Below, one piece after another: positions 38,187-48,546 of a stretch of 64,000 nucleotides of DNA. A model generated the notes under the pieces. That model saw only the letters and a list, made by a program, of their open reading frames with translations, searched no databases and was not told where the DNA came from. This stretch comes from Synanceia verrucosa (taxonomy: Eukaryota > Chordata > Actinopteri > Perciformes > Synanceiidae). The position numbers were made by a program, and so were the translations under genes. The DNA is taken from contig CM056556.1 of the NCBI GenBank assembly GCA_029721515.1, positions 6,200,501 to 6,264,500 of the forward strand. The letters are read 5' to 3'. Numbering within the stretch: position 1 is the first letter of the stretch; every line of letters starts with the position of its first letter.

Positions 38187-38345
38187 CAGTGTTGCCACAG
38201 TTACTTCTAAATAGTAATCTGATTACTGATTACAGATTACTCAATTACAAAGTACTTAGTTACTTTACCGATTACTTGATTTTAAAAATAAGTTTGTAAG
38301 TTAGATTGCAAGTTACTTTTTAAGTTACATTCAGCAGCTTTTTTG
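38187..38345. repeat. TTACT-rich MITE-like fragment
   Basis: Starts CAGTGTTGCCACAGTTACTT and contains repeated GTAATC/GATTAC and AGTTACTT motifs. This matches the end of a widespread fish hAT-like repeat as I remember it. Sequence to about 38830 may be the body of the same element, but I cannot fix the far end. Confidence 0.5.
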
Positions 38346-38829
38346 AAGCAGGATAACACTTTGTCACCAGCACAAAGTGTACAGCGAACCTTATTGTTGT
38401 CTTTAGCTGACACAAAGTCAATAGTGGCTGTATTTCCAGCTTGAGAATGCACATCTCTCGCCTCCCTCCATTTTGCTGCGGCTGCTTTAGGCTAACTCCG
38501 TAAACCGCTGTACGTGGACACAGAGAGCCCTCTGTGTTGCCGGAGAGCCTGTCGGAGAGCCTCTCCGTTCTCTCCAGGCACATGAAATATTTTACTCCGC
38601 CAAGAGAAAACGGAGAGGGCAAGGGCTGCAACTGGTCCTCTAAAAACATCACTTCAGGTGTTGTGCCACAGTAAGCACCCCTGGGGTCTCCATGCCTACA
38701 GAGTTGCATAATTACGCACTGGAGAAGTATATTTGGGGTGTGCACACACGTGAGTGTTCCTCATGCTGAAAACGTGACTTGTCGCCTACGTGATTGACTC
38801 CACTCCCCCGAGACAACAACAAAACTGCA

Positions 38830-39010
38830 GTTTATTTATTCATTTATTAGACCTTGATTTTACCAGGTAAGATCAGTTGAGAACAGCTTCTCATTTACAA
38901 TGGTGACCTGGCAAGAGGCCCCAGCAGATGTACTGTAAAAGCAAGGACAGATAAAAAGAAACACACACATGAATCAAGACACATGACAATGAGGAGGGAC
39001 AAGGAGCTAA
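38830..39010. repeat. Dispersed-repeat fragment, 'accaggtaa' type
   Basis: A TTTATTTATTCATTTATTAG run is followed by TTACCAGGTAAGATCAGTTG and a GTGACCTGGCAAGAGGCCCC block. This arrangement is common in fish repeats near pol II genes. Class not assigned. Confidence 0.4.
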
Positions 39011-39761
39011 AAACAGCATAGGTAACTGCTAGAATACTGTGTATAGAGAAAGAGCAGACAGAGAATCAACACATAGCAGTCAACAAGGGAATGTTGCAGT
39101 TTCTGCTTAAATATATGGAGTATGTTGTGGAGGGAGGGCCAACTTATCAGTTTGTAGAGAAAGGTCCACCAGTGGCAAAATGGATGGCTGAGTGGAAAAG
39201 AACATCTAACGAATTTAGGGTACACTTAGAGGCCATTTTATAGATGACATCACTACAAAGGGAGAATGGTCATCTTCACCAGAATGCAGACTGCTGCTAT
39301 GTCACTGCTGCTTCACACATAGTACTTGTAGTTGGTGTGCTTGCAGTGTGATCTAATGAGTTTAATGCAATGAAAAATAATGTGTTCAATTTTCAGTTGG
39401 TGGTGTATTTCTAGGTTGTTTACCAAATGTGCTACACTGGTGTGAAGTCATTTAAAGTATCAGGATCCTACTAGTGGTATAAACAGGTGTTAACTAACTT
39501 TACACCACACACTTGGTAAATTTGCTGTCAGCCCGACTGTCCCAATCCATTAAGCCAAACGCCACTTCAGCTTAACTGCCCTTGGAAGGACCTGGACTCA
39601 ATAATGTATACAGCCATACAAGCCTCGATTACTCACAATTAATAATACATGGACTGCCTGCCCGGCTATCCCCATCTCACTTTTCTTCCCTTCTCCCCAT
39701 CTCTGCCTGTTAACAGTGACGGGCTGCACCATCTGGTGTTGAACAGAGGCCGGGGGCTTGG

Positions 39762-39788
39762 GGTGGAGGAGGAGGAGGAAGAGGAGAG
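39762..39788. repeat. (GGA)n run
   Basis: GGA/GAA triplets, purine-only. Confidence 0.8.
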
Positions 39789-41178
39789 TGGTGGTGAAGT
39801 TCACAGAAAGTGTGGAGTTGAAGTAATACACGTAACTTCAACAAAAAAAAAAAAAAAACATCTGAAAAGTATTCTGAGTCGAGACGCTGCGGTGACCTTT
39901 CATGATATCAATAGCAGACAATGTTCATTTATTTACAAACGAGTGCATGAGAAAAATTAAATTTGGGCATGTACTGCAGCTATTCAGGGATGGTGGGCGT
40001 ATTAACTGTGTGTGGATGAATGTGCATCTAAACTGCACTAACTGTTGAGAAGGTCAGCCATCACATCCGATCAGCTTTACCCGTGCTGCTGCCCATCGCT
40101 GTGAGAAACTAGTCCTACGATCTCAATCTCCCACTCACTATTACCGAATCTCCTTCTATAAAAATGCCCCTCCCTCTGTAACTGTTTGTCTGTGTCCCAG
40201 CGCCACATGGTGTACGGGAAGCTGCTCTACGAGCCTGTCAAGTTAACAAGTAGTGGTCCTTTATGACAAGTAGCGCAGCAGCAGCATCTTCCCTGTGAAC
40301 TGTGTGCTCTGTGTAGTTGTACTTGTTTGTGTGTTTGGAAAGAAAGAGAGGACAATCCTGAAAAAATAAGATAAATAAATCATACTGCTCAGGTAGGTTC
40401 ATGAAATGTCAACATAAGACTTCATCACATTTGATTTAAAATGTTATCAATCTCCAGCCAGGCCATGTTCGCCGTCTAATTAGCAACTTGAGATGTGATA
40501 CTTGGAGTTGGAGTTGATAGATGGTTACGATTGGATTGTTTCACAAGTAGTAGAGTTTAAAGCTAATTTTAAGCTAAATCACTGTCAGACGATGGCAGAT
40601 CGGTTCTGAGATTGCATTTTGGACTTTCTCTCTCACTCCCCACTGACAACCAAAGCCTGCGAAACGGAAGAACAGAACGCTTCAGAAACCAAAATCTTAT
40701 CTTTTTAAATAAAGTGTTTAGCAAACTTGCTTTCCTAAAGGTGGTATTTGACATGGATTCTTATGCAATTTATCAACTCTGTGTGAATTGTCAGCACTGC
40801 AAAAAAAGGGACGTAAAGTTGTTTTAGTCATTAATAATACACATAGAATAGGTCGGCAGGTCAAAGAGTGTCTAGGGTTAGAGGTCGGAGGGTTCAGGTG
40901 GGGGATGTGAAACATCACCAGTGAGAAACTAGTGAGTGAAAGCATGAGTGCAGATGGATCCATCATTGATCCGTGCGATTGTGGGTGACTAAATCAAGGA
41001 CGTGAGGAACAGAGGCCCAGCAGAGAAGCAGACGAAGAGCTGCCTGAAGTGTTGGACAGTGGAAGTGGAGGACAGTACTCAAGACACACGGCTCTGTCAA
41101 AGATAGATGGAGTGTGATTAACAGCAGTTGGAAAAAAGCCGTCCACTCACAGCCCTGACATTGCTCACTCAGCTTCTC

Positions 41179-41197
41179 ACACACACACATGCGCACA

Positions 41198-41251
<54 letters not shown>
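41179..41251. repeat. (CA)n microsatellite, long
   Basis: CA run with ATGCG and AA interruptions, then more than 50 pure bases. Confidence 0.96.
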
Positions 41252-41252
<1 letters not shown>

Positions 41253-42189
41253 CAGTCACTCAAGCAGCACTCTGGGAAATGAAGCGCCCGCTGATTCTCA
41301 GAACGAGGAGCCATCTCCCACCATGCACTGCTCTCTGAGAATAGGTCCCACTAGTCGCTTTCATGATGTTGATTTCAGTGTTGCTTTTAATGTTCCTATT
41401 TTGACTTAAATAAGTATTAATATTCATTTTTTCAAATTCTCACAGAGCATTTCTATGTGGAACATTCACCTTTTAGCTTTACTGTGAATCAAACAGAGCG
41501 ATAAGTACGTGCTACTCCTCTCCAGCTAAGTAGTAAAGAAAGTCTTCTGGACCTGGAGTCTAAAGCATTCTGTATATTCAGTGTTGACGGGGGGTGCAGC
41601 AACAGGGGGAAAAAAAAAAAAAAAAAGATGTAAGGTCGGGGCTAACCGGCCAGTCAGAAATGCCAGCGTCTACCCTCTACAGCGTAACCCTGACAGCTGT
41701 AAAGAAGATACAAGCGGACATCTAATAATGCAAATGCCGAGGGTTCGCTGGCCTTTACAGCCTCGGGGCATGCTGTCTGTTACTGCTCGCTTTTACACAG
41801 GGGGACACAGAGTAAAAGACGGAAGACATGCTGAGGTTACTGCATACGCTGCACACACACATCCCGTTGATATCTTCTTTCTGTGTCGTACTTTTCTATC
41901 CCGCAGCTACTGACAACACACTACACCTCTCCAGGACTTCTTCTATCTCATTTGCTGTTTCCTGTTTCTCCCAGCTTGCTGCGTCCACCTGCACTAATGG
42001 ATGGCAGAAGACAAATTACAGCCCTGAAGTCAGTGTGTGTGAGAGGGTGTGTGCACACTGTGAGTGTTCGTGTGTTCATGCCTGTGTGAGCTGCAAAAAT
42101 GTACGAAGGCTAAGTGTTAGGAGGAGCGTGACTTTGAGAGTGGCTTTACCAGTTAGAACACGTGTAACAACGTGGAAGTGCTTCTGGGT

Positions 42190-42214
42190 TGTGTGTGTGT
42201 GTGTGTGTGTGTGT
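42190..42214. repeat. (GT)n microsatellite
   Basis: Uninterrupted GT. Confidence 0.94.
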
Positions 42215-42762
42215 ACAGATGTGCACAGCGTGAAATCACACACAGCTTTGGTGTGTGTGAAAATAGGTGGTGAAAGAAGCTGTTACTCGCCTATAGCATA
42301 TCTCTTGTGTTCTCACTTGCTTTCTTTTTCTCACATTCATATTTACTATAATCAGTTATCGTACCTTTATTGTATTAGTGTTTTCAATTAATATTTTATG
42401 TAATATATCTTAAATAATTCAATTACAAGAATATAAAAATACCATTTGCAACGTGACTATTCTATAGGTTAAGTTTTGCCTTCTAATTACAACTATCTCT
42501 GGGGCAAAACAGCAACTAAATTAGTCTTTTCTTCTTATTTTCAGTATATTTTGACCTGTGCTCACTGCAAGTGGCCTTGTTTAGATATTTTAATAATGAG
42601 GCTATGCACAGCAGTGCTTTGAGCTAAATGCAAATGTTGACATGTTGCAGCAGTACTGCTGCTGCTTGAATTCTGCACATATTTAATCGTAGGCTAAAGT
42701 TTGGGAATTTTTTACCTGATGGTGTCATTAGATGGCAAGTCAGAGAATCTACGCTCATATTT

Positions 42763-42783
42763 ATATATGTACAGTACATATAT
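42763..42783. repeat. Short hairpin with 10-bp arms
   Basis: ATATATGTAC and its exact inverse GTACATATAT flank a single A. It lies in an AT-rich stretch just before the hAT relative at 42818. Confidence 0.8.
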
Positions 42784-42817
42784 TTATAAAGATACATATA
42801 CACATACATAAATATAT

Positions 42818-43020
42818 TAGGGCTGTCAAAGTTACTACGTTAATGTGGAATTTTTTTTTTTATTTCAATATGCGGAAGTTGCCCTGGATTTATAATTAGC
42901 CCAAAACATGACTTTTTGGGGGGGTAAAAAATTTATATTAAGAAATTAAAAATCAATATTATATCATAAGAAAAAAGTATCAAGATATATTTCCATATCA
43001 ATATTTTTCCCCAACCCTAG
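42818..43020 (-). mobile_element. hAT-type MITE relative, diverged
   Basis: Reverse-complemented, this runs parallel to 13265-13417. Shared blocks include AATATTGATATGG, ATTTCTTAATATAA and TGTTTTGGGCT. Ends are TAGGGCTGTCAAAG and the reverse complement TAGGGTTGGGGAAA. No target duplication is recognisable in the flanks, and this copy lacks the extra 34 bp present at the right side of the other. Confidence 0.65.
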
Positions 43021-43039
43021 GCATTAATGTGTGCATCAA

Positions 43040-43235
43040 ATATAACAGCAATCCATCAAAAACTTGACTCAAAATCCCAAAACCAACCTCATAATGGTGC
43101 AGGAGGGGAAAGCTAGGGGATCGCCAAAGTTAGATTTCATCCAGTGGGGAAAGTCTGTGCAAAATGTTACGGCAATCAATCAAATAGTTGTTGAAAGACT
43201 TCAGTCAGCACAAAAGTGACCAATAAAAATCACCG
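43040..43235. repeat. Teleost dispersed-repeat fragment
   Basis: Contains GGGGATCGCCAAAGTTAGAT, GGGGAAAGTCTGTGCAAAAT and CAAATAGTTGTTGAAAGACT in the order of a well-known fish repeat. It sits between the hAT relative and the Tc1-like relic, making 42818-43564 a cluster of three adjacent element remnants. Confidence 0.45.
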
Positions 43236-43283
43236 ACAGCCGTACTCATACAGAAAGAGCTGAATCTGGTACTTAGAGATCTA

Positions 43284-43564
43284 TACTCAGCAACAAAAGA
43301 AACAAGTTTTTAAGCAGCCCCAAACTACCTATAAAAGGAACAGAAACATGAAAACAGTGAAAACTGATACGAGGTTGGTGACGTCCAGGTGTCTCAGCAG
43401 CAGTAACGATGGCGAAGTGTCCGGTCTCTGAGATGGTGACACGTTCTGAGACGACTAATTGTTGATTCATGAACGTTCATTGCCCTTGCAACATCTTGCG
43501 CACTCATGCCAGCACTCAGCATTCCAATAGCACGTTCACGTTGGATTTACGTCAGGCGCATCAT
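43284..43564 (-). mobile_element. Decayed Tc1/mariner-like DNA transposon
   Basis: The segment spans a terminal-repeat-like end (TACTCAGCAACAAAAG at about 43284) to the transposase N-terminal remnant. About 90 bp of internal sequence joins them, where a full element would have roughly 1 kb, so most of the transposase is missing. The right boundary is not defined and could extend to about 43800. Confidence 0.55.
43394..43564 (-). pseudogene. Tc1-like transposase N-terminal remnant
   Basis: Read on the minus strand from about 43564, the frame gives MMRLT-stop-IQRERAIGMLSAGMS followed by AQDVARAMNVHESTISRLR. This is the paired-type helix-turn-helix DNA-binding region characteristic of Tc1-family transposases (cut-and-paste DNA transposons, TA target sites). 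An in-frame TAA interrupts the first helix region, and a TGA follows at 43396-43394. Beyond it a different frame carries PGRHQPRISF, suggesting a frameshift. The catalytic DDE domain is absent. The sequence running left ends at 43284 in ACTCAGCAACAAAAGAAAC, which resembles the terminal repeat of Tc1-like elements known from fish. I found no convincing opposite terminus. This is a dead, internally deleted copy. Confidence 0.7.
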
Positions 43565-43914
43565 TACTAAAGCACTTAGAGAAAAGATTTTTTTCCCAAT
43601 TTATGCAGGTTGGGTAGACAAACAAAAGTGCCAATCCCATTTTCATACGCCAGTGCTCTAATCGTCTGGGTCAACCACACCTCCGTTAAGCTGGCCATCA
43701 GAATACGGCATCACAACACGCACTTATTGCATTTTTGGCAGGTTCATGCGCAACCTTTTGTCCGAACAAACATTTTGCATTGCTGCTGAGACAAACAGCG
43801 ACAACTACAATTCACTTTATAAAACTTACATTTATTTGTTGTTGAGTATATAAGGCCTCAAGCTCATCTGTCAACACAGTCTCAGCGAGAAAAGGGAAAA
43901 CAAAGAGAAAACGG

Positions 43915-43915
<1 letters not shown>

Positions 43916-43949
<34 letters not shown>
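43916..43949. repeat. (GT)n microsatellite
   Basis: Uninterrupted GT, about 17 units. First of three CA/GT loci within 265 bp. Confidence 0.96.
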
Positions 43950-43951
<2 letters not shown>

Positions 43952-44061
43952 TAGTATGTTTGTGAAGGGGTGTCCTGTGGAGAACTCCAGACACAACAGG
44001 CTTTTCCCTGCAGGACTCCGTCTTACCGTGACAGCCTGATTAACATCACATCCACACCTTC

Positions 44062-44096
<35 letters not shown>
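44062..44096. repeat. (CA)n microsatellite
   Basis: Uninterrupted CA, opposite strand sense to the GT run at 43916. Confidence 0.96.
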
Positions 44097-44097
<1 letters not shown>

Positions 44098-44148
44098 GCA
44101 CGTCTAAAAATCATCACACATCGGGAGTCACATCTCAGGGGAACATTA

Positions 44149-44179
44149 TCACACACACACACGCACGCACACACACAAA
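44149..44179. repeat. (CA)n microsatellite, interrupted
   Basis: CA with CG substitutions. Confidence 0.92.
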
Positions 44180-44264
44180 CAATCATTCAAGCTTATCTTC
44201 CACCTGTTTAGCATTTTCAGATACACGCCTGTGTGTGACATCATATCAGTATCAAGTCGATACA

Positions 44265-44480
44265 AAGGAATGCATTTATTCACAAATGTAAGTGTCCAAA
44301 GAGACACCCGCTGTTAATGTGCAAACTGTCTTCACTGTTGGCCCAGCAATAATTACCAGTATCTCTGGCTGACTGTGATGAGGCCATAATGGAAAGAATG
44401 TAAATATAATTTCCTTTGCCTCACTCCTGTGGATGCCACCATCAAAGCCTTGCTGGCATTTAGGCAAATCTCTGACTTTA
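44265..44480. other. Candidate conserved non-coding block
   Basis: Repeat-free island between CA repeats (44179) and a C run (44538). It includes CAATAATTACC, GGCCATAATGG and a TTTAGGCAAAT octamer-like site. This is an inference from composition and motifs. Confidence 0.2.
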
Positions 44481-45319
44481 AGCCCGAGAGAAGGGGGTCA
44501 TGGAAGTCCTCTCCCTGGACCTTTTTGCTCAGAATACCCCCCCCCCCCAATCATTTACAGACCTCATAGACTTGCAACAGAGATATAGCTTGACATTTCC
44601 CTCTGAATGAAGAAGAAAGAGAAAACAGGAAGGAGAGAAATAACAGGGATTAAGCAGCAACGGGCAGAAAGAGTTAGAGATCTGAGGAGAGGAAAAAAAA
44701 GTGGATCAATACAAGAGGTCTAATAAAGGGAGGATTTATTGGCACCTTGCAATAATGTGAAGCGACGTCAATACAGCTCAGGAATTGTCTTAAAGAAGGG
44801 AAGGATGGTGAGGGGAAGGGAAAGGAGCTGATGCTACTTTCAGCACCATGGAGAGCTCCAAGTGTAGGCTTATGCAAACAGCACTGAGGACAGCTCCTTT
44901 AAGGCTCCATGAGTGACCTTTCACCTGCTTTCAAACGAGTACCGTTCCCACATTCCCTCCCTGCAGCTGTCAGCCTCCAGCCCAAAATGACTCTTTCCAC
45001 ATCCGGCCTGTTTATTATAAAAACAGAGGCAAGTTTTTAATCGTAGAATTGGATCAGTCGGCAGAGTACAAACAGACATTTAATGAAAGAAAACACTGTC
45101 TCTGTTTATTTCACACTTAACATTTCTCTGAGACTCTTCCGATGTAATATTTGATATGATTTTGTTTAATACCACAAGAAAAATAAAAACAAACTAACTT
45201 AGGAGAGAACAGAAGCAAGAAGACAAATACAAGAAAAAAAAACAGACAAAGCCGCCGTCAGCAAGTCATGCAGCTACTGTCAGCACAGCAGGAATCACTA
45301 GGATTCATCTGAGAGTCCA

Positions 45320-45359
45320 TACACACACACACACACACATACACACACACACACACACA
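45320..45359. repeat. (CA)n microsatellite
   Basis: Two CA blocks split by one TA. Confidence 0.95.
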
Positions 45360-45441
45360 GTTTAAATGGTTCAACACCTTCCTGAGGACTGTGTGAATAC
45401 GGTTATCTACACTTGGATTTTTCACTTAATGACAATTCTGG

Positions 45442-45443
<2 letters not shown>

Positions 45444-45489
<46 letters not shown>

Positions 45490-45490
45490 T
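45444..45490. repeat. Compound (CT)n(CA)n microsatellite
   Basis: Pure CT changing directly to pure CA, the same architecture as at 61272. Confidence 0.95.
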
Positions 45491-45808
45491 TTACAAAGGC
45501 ATCCCTTGGCCTTTCCTTCATCACCTCTCCCTCTGTTGCTCTCTTCTCTTCATGTGTCTAGCCTGACAGGATATGCAGGATACCCCCCCCTCCCCTCTAC
45601 AATCTCTTACCCTCCTCCTCCTCATCCCTTCCTGCCCTTCCTCTCCCCTCCTCTTCACTCCCTTGTTCTCTGTGCCCCAGCTCTCATAGCTCCCTGCTCC
45701 CTCCATCTCTCTCTGTCACCTCATTAAGCTTGACTTATCTCACAGTGCAAAGCGGAAATTAAATCCCGGACCCTGAACCCCCTCCTTTGCCTCGTTTTCT
45801 TGTTCTTC

Positions 45809-45827
45809 AAAAAAAAAAAAAAAAAAA
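45809..45827. repeat. Poly-A run, 19 bp
   Basis: Uninterrupted A run, not preceded by AATAAA and with no retroposed copy recognisable before it. Confidence 0.9.
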
Positions 45828-46465
45828 TATCACCTTACCCATGTAACCAAGTCAAGAGAGGTAAATGACACTTCTTTTATAGCATTGTTGCTGTGTTTGT
45901 ACTTAAATGGAGACCATAGCACATGGTTGCTTTCTGGTGGTTGATGCAGAACTAACAGGTAGATCATGGTTACTGTAGGGGAAAGAAAGCCAGTCAATTA
46001 TCTATCGGTATATCAATGTTTTGTATTTTTTTTCTCCCCCCCCCACACACACACAGTATGTCTCTTTTTAAACTTCATTCTTCTTTGTCCAGCTCTCCAA
46101 AACTTCTCTCTCTGCTCCTGTGTTCAACACAGATCAGTAAAAGTCAATGTATGTGATAGAAGAGTAATCAGGGTATTCTTAAGCAGTAAGACCGTGCAGC
46201 ACAGGGAATCATGGGAGATTAAGGAACTGTATTTGGCAGCATTAACATGAAATCGTCCCATAAGCTCTGCTAATTCAGCTTCACTGGAAGAGAGGGGAGG
46301 TTCTCCCCTCAAACAACACTCCCCGAGTCCCTGATGCTAACATACTGCAGACACTCTTGTGCACTCACAAAAAGCCACAAATCTAGACCCCGCTTCATTC
46401 TGTGTCCTGCAGCTCATCTATATCTGACAAGCTTAAGGTGTAGTAAAGCATTTAGCTTCGCCCTG

Positions 46466-46501
46466 GCACTCTGCTCTGCAGTGACGCATACTGCAGAGTG
46501 C
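46466..46501. repeat. Imperfect inverted repeat, 'ctctgcag'
   Basis: CTCTGCAG (46474-46481) pairs with CTGCAGAG (46491-46498) across a 9-base loop. GCA/TGC pairing outside it leaves a 5-base bulge. Confidence 0.6.
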
Positions 46502-47168
46502 TGTTGATTCGTCAGCAGCCAACAGGATTAGCAACGCAGAGTGTTGCATTGTGGGTACTCTCACGCCTGGGAGGTATGGCTCACTCAGTGAGGCAGACGT
46601 TGGTGTTTAGATTTTATTCAGCACTGATGAATGGATCATCGGAACAGAAAATGACGGAAACGGAGAGTGTGACCTGAATCTGCTAATCCATTCATTGGTA
46701 GTCATAGATCAGTCTGCAATGAAAGGAAAACATTTGCAATGACATAGATATGTGACATCAGCACTGACACCTCCACATGTCTTTCCTATCTGCTGAGTGA
46801 CTGTAGGCTGAGTCAAACTCCAGAGAAGAGAAAAAAAATGGCTGCAGAGGCTGAGAAACATGAGCGCAGAGTATCAAAACATGCTCCTCTATAACTGTGA
46901 AATATAACTCAAGCTTAGCTGTTGTGTCATCGGTTTATATGGATGCATGTATTAAGGTCAACGTAACCGATGTAGGAAAGCTTTGTATGAACTGGAGGAC
47001 AACATCATTTTAGCTCCACAGGGTCTCTTATCAATAATTCCAGTCACTTTGTACATGGACAGTAAAAGTACCAGGTAGCTAAAACCAATCAACAAAACTA
47101 ATAAAATACTCGTCAACTTTTCATTTGGAAGTTCTGAATTCACACAGGAGCATAGTGAACAAGTGATA

Positions 47169-47474
47169 TACACCAGTCAGGCATAATATTGTGACCACAT
47201 CAATAATATTGTGTTGGTCCCCATTTTACTGCTTTGCTTTGAAGCCCCATATTCAACAAACTCTGCTCTGCTCTGTGTATTGTGACACTTTCCTATCAGA
47301 ACCAGCATTAACTTCTCTGTTCTGTTGGATCAGACCACCAGGACCAGATCCTTTGAGGACAAAAAAAATGTTCATTTATAATCAATCTTACAAACCCCAG
47401 GAGCTGTGATGAAGAGATAATCAGTGTTATTCACTTCACCTCTCTGTGGTCTTAATGTCATGCCTGATCATGTA
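47169..47474 (-). mobile_element. Internally deleted Tc1-like element with TIRs
   Basis: The left end TACACCAGTCAGGCATAATA and the reverse complement of the right end (TACATGATCAGGCATGACAT) are clearly inverted repeats over about 28 bp, each beginning TA as expected for a Tc1/mariner TA target. The inside is about 250 bp, far too short for a full transposase of about 340 codons. Minus-strand peptide remnants place the C-terminus of a transposase next to the left TIR and an N-proximal part further right. This shows a large internal deletion that removed the catalytic core. Confidence 0.8.
47177..47315 (-). pseudogene. Broken Tc1-like transposase remnant
   Basis: Two minus-strand pieces are legible. 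The segment 47315-47241 reads EVNAGSDRKVSQYTEQ then RVC-stop-IWGF, matching the region of Tc1-like transposases between the DNA-binding domain and the first catalytic Asp. The segment 47222-47177 reads WGPTQYY-stop-CGHNIMPD, matching the extreme C-terminus, which runs into the terminal repeat in this family. Everything between, including all three catalytic acidic residues, is gone at a junction near 47240. Stops occur in both pieces. It cannot encode an active enzyme. Confidence 0.7.
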
Positions 47475-48472
47475 TGTTAAATCGTGATGTATATTCAGAC
47501 CATATCACCCTTCCCAGCCTCTGACCAAAGAATAAGTCAACAACACAACAAATCCAATCAGGCAATAAATACCAACTTTTTGTTTTGAAACTTCTCAGTA
47601 TTGGTTGGTATTAATGTCTCCTCCTCAGTCCATTAAGACTGATCACTGGAGCAACACGTGTCTGGGGGTTTATCACTGTGTATTAAACTCAATCCTTATA
47701 GCCTCCTGACAGTCACATTTTTTGGGATTTACCCGGCAGGCAAAAACCCACTCCTGACTATCTGTAAGCAGCGTCAGAACAAACACACTCGCAGCTCGTC
47801 CTGCGATCAAAGAGCCTGCAGAGAAGCAGCGAGGAAACACACCTGGTCTGCAGTGAACAAGGAGTACCCACTGCGGACCACACAGCAGCCAGCAGCACAC
47901 ACACTATTAACATGCAAACACAGTCACTCAGAGACACAATATTTACTCTCCATCTGACAAAATACATGTACTCAGACGGATGTGCACATACAAGCAAAAA
48001 ACACACAGCCACACATTATCATGCCATCTCGATCAGATAAACAGATGAACAAACAAAACGAAGACAAACAAATGGAAGATTCACATAATGGCTGCTGCAG
48101 AAACACCAGACCACACTGTATCTCTAAGTAGAAATAGACAAGACAGAGTGAGGGATTTAGGGAGAGGGAGTGAAATAGTGTGTGGGTGAGTGCCAACACT
48201 CGACAGAAAGTAAAAAAAAAAACAACAACATCAGAACATGTCTGAGTGGATTATAACTATACCACGTCACAGGGGAATGGAGCGGGAGGAAGGAAGACAG
48301 GAAGGAGGGAAGAAATGGGGGGAAGGTAGGAAAGTGAAGAGAAATGAGAGGACTGTGCTGTCATACCTTTCAAACGTTTATCACTTTGAATAAACACCTG
48401 CGCATGGGAACATACAGTCCACAAACATACAGTGATAAAGACTCAAACTATTCATTCTGTCTGACAGCCCCT

Positions 48473-48546
<74 letters not shown>

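Larger units (their letters stand above)
39011..42760. other. No gene; one weak acceptor-plus-ORF
   Basis: TATAAAAA at about 40158 and a pyrimidine tract ending GTCCCAG at 40200 precede a 22-codon frame starting RHMVYGKLLYEPVK, then a stop. A gene is not established. Confidence 0.4.
44540..47168. other. No gene recognised
   Basis: CT-rich stretch 45500-45720 and several microsatellites; otherwise unique. Confidence 0.5.

Noticed and set aside
41828..42391. 187-codon plus-strand frame
   Set aside because: Runs through a GT repeat, is cysteine/valine-rich from it, and shows no recognisable family.
45809..45827. Poly-A tail of a processed pseudogene
   Set aside because: No coding-like sequence, polyadenylation signal or target duplication precedes it.
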